Shown here one piece after another: positions 58,377 to 64,000 of a stretch of DNA of 64,000 nucleotides. The notes below the pieces were generated by a model. It saw nothing but the letters and a program-made list of their open reading frames with translations, had not been told where the DNA came from and did not search any database. How positions within the stretch are numbered: the stretch's first letter is position 1; each line of letters begins with the position of its first letter. The stretch comes from Pseudisothecium myosuroides (Eukaryota; Streptophyta; Bryopsida; Hypnales; Lembophyllaceae): NCBI GenBank assembly GCA_951799445.1, contig OX637288.1, forward strand, positions 30,545,288-30,609,287. Reading direction: 5' to 3'. The translations under genes and the position numbers were made by a program.

Positions 58377-59914
58377 AATGTCAATGAGGTAAGTCTTTCA
58401 CATTGCCATCAAAAGTTTTGGTTGATAGTAGATGGTCATTGGAATATTTTGGACATTTGGTTTATTTTCCACAACTTGGTTAAAGTTCAATTAGCATCCA
58501 AGTTAAAGGTGCTCAATAATCAGACTTGGGGAGATCACTTAGTGCACATATTAAGAACCACATGAGATCTAAGATAGGGTACTATATATTTATTGTACCT
58601 AAAATTGAAAACAATATTATATCTAATATAAAGAGCGTAGAATTTCATGTAGGCTATTATAACTAATATAGGGTTATGTTTTATACCATGTAGTAGATTT
58701 TACGTAGGTAAAATATAGGGTGGCAATAATATGTGAGAGAAAATAATTTTGTAGAGTGGGTATTTAATATCCTTAAAGAAGAGGTGGACAAAAAATGACA
58801 CATGATTTGTCCTAAATTATCCTTGAACCTTGGATGAAGGGCTCTGGTTGCCTCGAGAAATATCTTTAAAGTCTTTTGAAGTCATTTAAAATTTGAAAAA
58901 TCTATCATTAATTTTTTCTTTAATATACTCTTATTTGTTATGAAAGGTATGAAAGAGCTTGGTGATCAATCATTATTAGGTGTATAAGAGCTTGGTGGTC
59001 TTCAAATTTGGGTAAAAGTTTTATAGGAGCTAAAAAACTTTTCATCCAAGTTTGAAGACAACGAAGCTCTTACACACCTAATACTTAATAATGATAGACC
59101 ATCTAGTTCTTTCATACCTTTTTACTATTTGGAGTGAACGAATATGAATATATTAAAGGCAAATTGATGATAAATTTTAGGTGACTTTAAAGTCCAATTA
59201 TATTGTAATTATATAATGTCATCTTTTCTTTGCTGATATACTTGCACTCAATCATTGTATTCATTAAAATATATTGTAGATGATTAGTAATAAGTTGTTT
59301 GACAAAACTAGAGAGTATTATTTATAGCTTGTAAATGTATTTGTTTGGCCATAGTACATTCGTCCAAATATATTGTATTTCAGTTTTCAGTAACCATAAA
59401 AAAATGGTTTGAAAGGACAAAAGAATAAAGAAAAAAGGATAAAAAATAGTAATAGGAAAAAAAATCATACAACACCTATTAGTTTCAATTTTTAAATTTA
59501 ATATGAGGGCCTAAAAATTGGATTCAAAATTGGATTCAAAAAGGATTATAAATTGGATTATAAATAATATAGGGTGCTATTAGAAATGGCAATTTAGAAC
59601 TATTTTTAACAATAGAATATATTAAATTACAAAATATTAGGTAAATAGCCCCTCATAAAATATCCCCTGATCTCACGTATATACTAAACCTCTAAGCTAG
59701 TGACTCCCCCATGTAATCAAATTTAAAGTTCATTAAAGTACCTTAACCTTGATTATTGAACACTTAAACTTGGATTTGGAGCCACTGACAATCACTTGAC
59801 GGAAGGTGAGCGAGAGTAGGAGAAAAATAAATCCCTATGCCTAAAAAAAGGTAAACTTTGGGATCCTTTAAGGACTGCAAAGCAGCCTTCCAGAGGCCTG
59901 ATGATTTCTCTAAT
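58377..59914. other. AT-rich DNA, no gene recognised
   Basis: A short inverted pair lies near 58940-59125: 'tatgaaagagcttggtgatc' and 'atggtctatcattattaagtatt'-like sequence on the other side of a symmetric centre near 59030. Nothing else is supported. Confidence 0.4.
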
Positions 59915-60720
59915 GGTAGTGCCCCCCAAACCTCCTCTTGGCACCAACAAGAGTTTTGGAGGGCACTATCTCATATTCTCATGCAATTTTTCATTTTTCA
60001 TTTTACTTATTGTGAAGTGAATCTCGTCGAACATCATTAATTATGGATTAATGTTTGTAAAATATGCATGAGGTAGTGCCCTCCAAACCCCCTCTCGGCA
60101 ACAAGAGGGGGTTTGGAGGACACTACCTCATGCAACTTATTATTTTTAAATCCTGATTGTTGTGAAATGAATCTTGTCAAAATTCATTAGTTGTTGAGTA
60201 GTGTTTGTAAAAGTTCCATGACTTCACCAATAAACGGCCTCTCGGTGCTGAGAGAGGCTTCAAGGGTGATAGTTTATGGAATTTAAAAAAAAAGAGTTTA
60301 TGATGGCTTTTTTTTAATCTCAAAATGTTTCGAGAGTTGGGGCGTTTAAATTGAGTTGTTTTGACCACATGAACCCGCCTAAGGCTTCTCGGTGGCGAGA
60401 ATTTCTTTGAAGACTCTTTGGAAAATTTAATTTTCTTTTGCATTATTGATGTCATTATTTTTCATCTCTTTAAGTTTTGTTTACTCTTTATTTTAATTTT
60501 GGAGGTTCCGACTAGCTGCAAGAGCCCCTAGTTTTCTTTAGCAATAGTGGCTTTGAGGCTCTACCTTCAAAAGTTTGTTGATTTTTATTTTGTAATGTCT
60601 TTAATTTAATTGAATCTCTTAATGTATCTTCACATGCAGTACTTTTTGTTTTGAAACTTCTGACTTCATACATTATACCAAGGCCTTTTGGTGGCGAGAG
60701 GTGCTTCAAGAACTCTAATA
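59915..60720. repeat. Outlying relics of the hairpin satellite
   Basis: Two full hairpins occur near 59917-59975 and 60068-60142 (gtgccctccaaaccccctct / agagggggtttggaggacac). Three bare cores follow near 60239 (cctctcggtgctgagagagg), 60388 (ttctcggtggcgagaa) and 60690 (ttttggtggcgagagg). Spacing is about 150, 160, 150 and 300 bases. The arms are lost stepwise from left to right. Confidence 0.7.
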
Positions 60721-60969
60721 TATGGAAGAATTCTTTTTTGGAATTTTGATTTGTGTCAAATTATGAGGCTTCTAATTCAGATTTTGGTTGTTGGGCATGG
60801 TGGAACCTGTCAATCCCTACAAATATTGCTTTTGGTCTGACCATGAGGATTAAAAGTTGGTGTTTCTACACCGTACTAGACAGATAGGGGTCTGTGCTTG
60901 CAATAGTTATATAGTTGTTGTGTTCATTTATATTGTCTCTAATATCCATTTGGTTTTTGAATTTTATCC

Positions 60970-61696
60970 AAAGCTGATTGATTGTTGGAGAACATACAGG
61001 ACATTATGGAAAGGCCGTTGGTAAGCCAAAATGCTCAAAATCCTCCGTTAGAGGAAATGGACAAAGAATGGAATTGGCCATCTCAAAAATCATGTTGCAT
61101 ATGACTGGGGTCAAGTGAACTAGTTCTTGTTCTTTTTTATTCTTCAAGGACATCTAGACTTGATCATGTTAGGTACAATGACTTGGAGGGGTCGTCCAGC
61201 TACCGTATCTTGTCAAATTTTGTTAGTTTGTATCTTGTGTGTTTATTGTGGACTATGGAAGTCTCTACTCCAAACATGCAGTTGTAGACTTGAATAATGT
61301 ACATCCTTTATAATGTACAAATGAAATTTAATGTACCAACTTATATTTTGTTTGGTGACATGAGACTGTACTCTTGTTCACCTACCAAGCAATCTTGTTT
61401 ACATTGTTCCTCATTATTTGAACTACAATCGAACTCCATTCGTGCACTTTATAGTAATATGGTTTTCCATTCAAAACTTAGTATCTAAGGTGAAGATGAT
61501 CTCTCTTTCAAAGTCTTCGACCCTTGATGAGTTGAATGCTGAAAACCAACTTTTTATTGGCATAGAAGGAGACGCAAACGATGACATGGGTGACGGTCAT
61601 GGGCCTATGGCGGGAGATGGTGTGGAAGATGAAGATGAGATTCGACAAACTCAAATACTAGACTTTGTGGCTCATGCTCTAAGGCTCACAAAATAG
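60970..61696 (+). CDS. Unrecognised coding-like segments
   Basis: A short frame at about 61005 reads MERPLVSQNAQNPPLEEMDK and stops soon after. A second at 61490-61696 reads STLDELNAENQLFIGIEGDA and then a strongly acidic stretch (DDMGDGHGPMAGDGVEDEDE) ending LDFVAHALRLTK-stop. The second has coding-like composition and an acidic, low-hydrophobic character, as in many disordered regions. There is no recognisable domain. They could be exons of one gene or decayed transposon coding. Confidence 0.3.
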
Positions 61697-61879
61697 CCCC
61701 CATGTAGGTTGCAGTGGGAAAATTGATTGAAAAATTGAAAATGTGCACTAATTCCTAAATTCACGATTGTAGGAACTCTACACCTCCACGGTCATAGAAC
61801 AAGTTACTTCCATGGGAATGGATTCTATTGAATGGACAAAACCATTTTCAATTGAATGGAATTTTTTTCTAGATCTTAA

Positions 61880-62563
61880 TTCTTTCTCTTCCATTTCTTT
61901 TCTAATCTATTTCCGACAATTTTTCATCCATTTTTTTCATCCACTTTCATCTAGATTCATCCAATTTTTCACCAACTTTCATCCATTTTTTCATCCACTT
62001 TCATCTTGATTCATCCAATTTTTCACCAACTTTCATCCATTTTTTCATCCACTTTCATCTAATTTCATCCAACTTTCACCAACTTTCATCCATTTTTTTC
62101 ATCCACTTTCAATTTCATCCAATTTTTTCATCCACTTTCGTCTAGTTTCATCCAATTTTTTCGTCCAACTTTCACCAACTTTCATCCATTTTTTTCATCC
62201 ACTTTCATCTAGTTTCATCCAATTTTTTCATCCATTTTTTAAATCCAACTTTCACCATCTTTCATCCTTTTTTCATCCACTTTCATCCATTTTTTCCAAC
62301 CACTTTCATCCATTTCTTCCAATTCCTTTCATTCATTTTCTCCAACCACTTTCTTTGACTTCTTCCATCCAATTTTGTGAATTTTTTCTGAAATTTCATC
62401 CATTTTTCCATCAACTTTCATCCACTTGTTCATCCGTTTTTTCCCACATTTTTATTTTTTCTTCCAAGATTTTAGCTCCCCACTCACCAATCCCCACTTT
62501 TCGCTCGCCGCTCTCCGCTCCACGCTCGCTTCCCAGCATTCCCCGTGTTTCTTGCAATCACCC
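61880..62563 (-). repeat. TTTCATCCA minisatellite with GAGCG-type end and GGGTGATTGCA terminus
   Basis: About 40 imperfect units of ttcatcca(c/a)tttt run to about 62420. 'cgctcgccgctctccgctcc' follows at 62500, then the terminus TTGCAATCACCC at 62552-62563. On the minus strand this reads GGGTGATTGCAAGAAACACG, a relative of the ends at 5281 and 49676. The inverted match at 46791-47180 shows the arrangement is a recurring unit. The opposite end was not found. Confidence 0.65.
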
Positions 62564-62684
62564 TTCAATCCACAGGACCTCGCACGAAGAAGATCAAGTA
62601 GCTAGCGTCCTCAAGTCACCGAAGACATACTATACATGGCTGGAACGAGATTCTTATGCAGTTGCAAAATGGATCGACAAATGA
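62564..62684 (+). other. Short coding-like tail, unrecognised
   Basis: Immediately after the element end, one frame reads TSHEEDQVASVLKSPKTYYT and then WLERDSYAVAKWIDK-stop (62684). Composition and residue mix look coding. There is no visible start because the upstream sequence is the minisatellite, so it would be a 3' exon or a truncated gene. Confidence 0.25.
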
Positions 62685-64000
62685 AGACTATTCAAAGGAA
62701 TCGCTTCGAATTCCAAAGAAATGAAACAACGACAGCTCCAAATTCTTGAGTGGCGTCTTCTTATGGACCTCACTCCCACGCTTCCTTCGCAATTCCATTG
62801 AAACTTGAAATTAAAGAAGAATCCACTTCAAAATGATTCCAAACTGAACCGGTAACCATGAGTGGGTCATTTTTTTTTTGGGTTCAATTTCAATGCTCTT
62901 CAACAATTTTGATGACATTGAAATATGACCTCATTTGAATTATATTTTTCACAATACAATCAATGAAATTGACTCTTTTCAAACCTAAGTAGAATCCATA
63001 GTCCTTTAAGAGGTTAATTGAACTTCAAATTCCTTCACTCTACATACTTTCATTTTGTGACTCCATATGAATGATTGGTTTTTTTTTTGGTTTTTTTTCT
63101 AAAGATGGAAGCACAAGTCGTATAATTCAAATCTTTTTGTGAAGATTTGGAGTTAGCATGAATTTTTGAAGGAAATTGTGAAACAAAATCCTATCAAATA
63201 CAAAATATGCCTAAAAAAAATGTGTTGTTTGTATTAGAGGCAAATTATTTATTCTAAATATCACAATGTATTAGAAAATTACTAGAGTGACATTGATAAT
63301 ACGTTCAAAGTTCAAATTGCAATTATGAAGTACTGTGTTTTAGGAATATTTAAATTTTTGCATAGGAGTCAGAACTTGACTCATTAAACTTCATTTCATT
63401 AGCTTGGATCAAATGCAAGAGAAATCATTTTTATGGCTAGAATTACATTCAAGAGAAACCAATTAGAAATTGCAAAAATACATTACATGGTGATCCGTGG
63501 ACTTAGAACCTTCAATTATAAAAAAGTCAATAATACCACAAAGTGGAAATTTTCCACATCATCTACATTAAATGTGTCCAAGCAACTTTCCTAGCTATGG
63601 AGTATATATTCTCATAAATAATAGACCCAAATGACCATTTTCGAGTCGCTACACTTCTTTTTTGAGCAATCTATTTACAAATTTTGATTTAATTCCAATA
63701 AAATTTATTTCTAAAAATAGACTATATTGCAAACAAAATGGTGGTAGTTTCATCAAATTTCAAATTAAAAACCCGCCTTGTGATATTTTTTAAAGTTCAA
63801 TGTTGTAGTATACTTTATGACTCTTTTGGAAGGGTTCAGTTTGAGTATATACTGAAAAGTCAACCAACCAATGTGATTGTTGGCCACCTCAAGTAAAGGA
63901 ACTCCAAGGAGCTCAAGTAGAAGACAAGTACACGTGCCCATTCTTATTTTTTCTAGAAACAATTTTTTTATTTTAGTGACCATTGGGCATTGCAAGCTGC
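62685..64000. other. AT-rich DNA, nothing recognised
   Basis: No gene, inverted ends or tandem repeat is supported up to the window end. Confidence 0.4.

Noticed and set aside
61812..62563. Plus-strand frames over the TTTCATCCA repeat
   Set aside because: Same reason: a low-complexity translation of a tandem repeat.

Overview
The window is AT-rich, intron-bearing nuclear DNA of a land plant, and it is gene-poor and repeat-dominated. The plant assignment rests on an eleven-exon retromer-like gene (VPS26C/DSCR3 type), a plant-style F-box/kelch-like gene with a decayed paralogue, a decayed MULE transposase, a Stowaway-type MITE and a CACTA-type terminus. A seedless plant (moss, other bryophyte or lycophyte) is my guess from the style of the F-box and MULE proteins. 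That guess is weak, and the Stowaway consensus end would equally fit a seed plant.

Layout. 0-13 kb: transposon relics, including four copies (one cut by the window edge) of a family bounded by TTAA and CCCCTAAAGG inverted ends, then AT-rich DNA. 13.4-18.1 kb: the VPS26C gene on the minus strand, reconstructed exon by exon to about 315 residues. 18.2-20.4 kb: a direct-repeat pair enclosing a TA-flanked element that itself carries a nested foldback element. 20.9-25.8 kb: two unrecognised coding-like loci with another TTAA element between them. 26-32.5 kb: mostly featureless, with minisatellites, one TTAA element and a CACTA-like end. 32.6-35.7 kb and 40.1-45.9 kb: a segmental duplication. Its first copy holds an intact F-box gene and its second a broken one. 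46-51 kb: elements with GGGTGATTGCA ends (one split by a Stowaway MITE) and a MULE pseudogene. 52-60.7 kb: a large array built around the 14-bp palindrome TCTCGGCACCGAGA. It is degenerate on the left, made of about 350-bp tandem units at 54.1-55.6 kb, and made of about 136-bp units that are almost entirely hairpin at 55.8-57.6 kb. 60.7-64 kb: coding-like scraps, a TTTCATCCA minisatellite and plain AT-rich DNA.

Two results stand out. First, the TTAA family is supported by empty sites inside the window: paralogous sequence shows the target as a single TTAA, which suggests piggyBac-like non-autonomous elements. Second, in the hairpin array the spacer orientation flips in blocks (three forward, six reverse, two forward) while the palindromes stay aligned, as expected if inversions occur at the hairpins.

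The genes do not form a pathway. VPS26C acts in endosomal cargo retrieval and the F-box protein would be a substrate adaptor for ubiquitin ligation; the rest is transposon-derived or unidentified.
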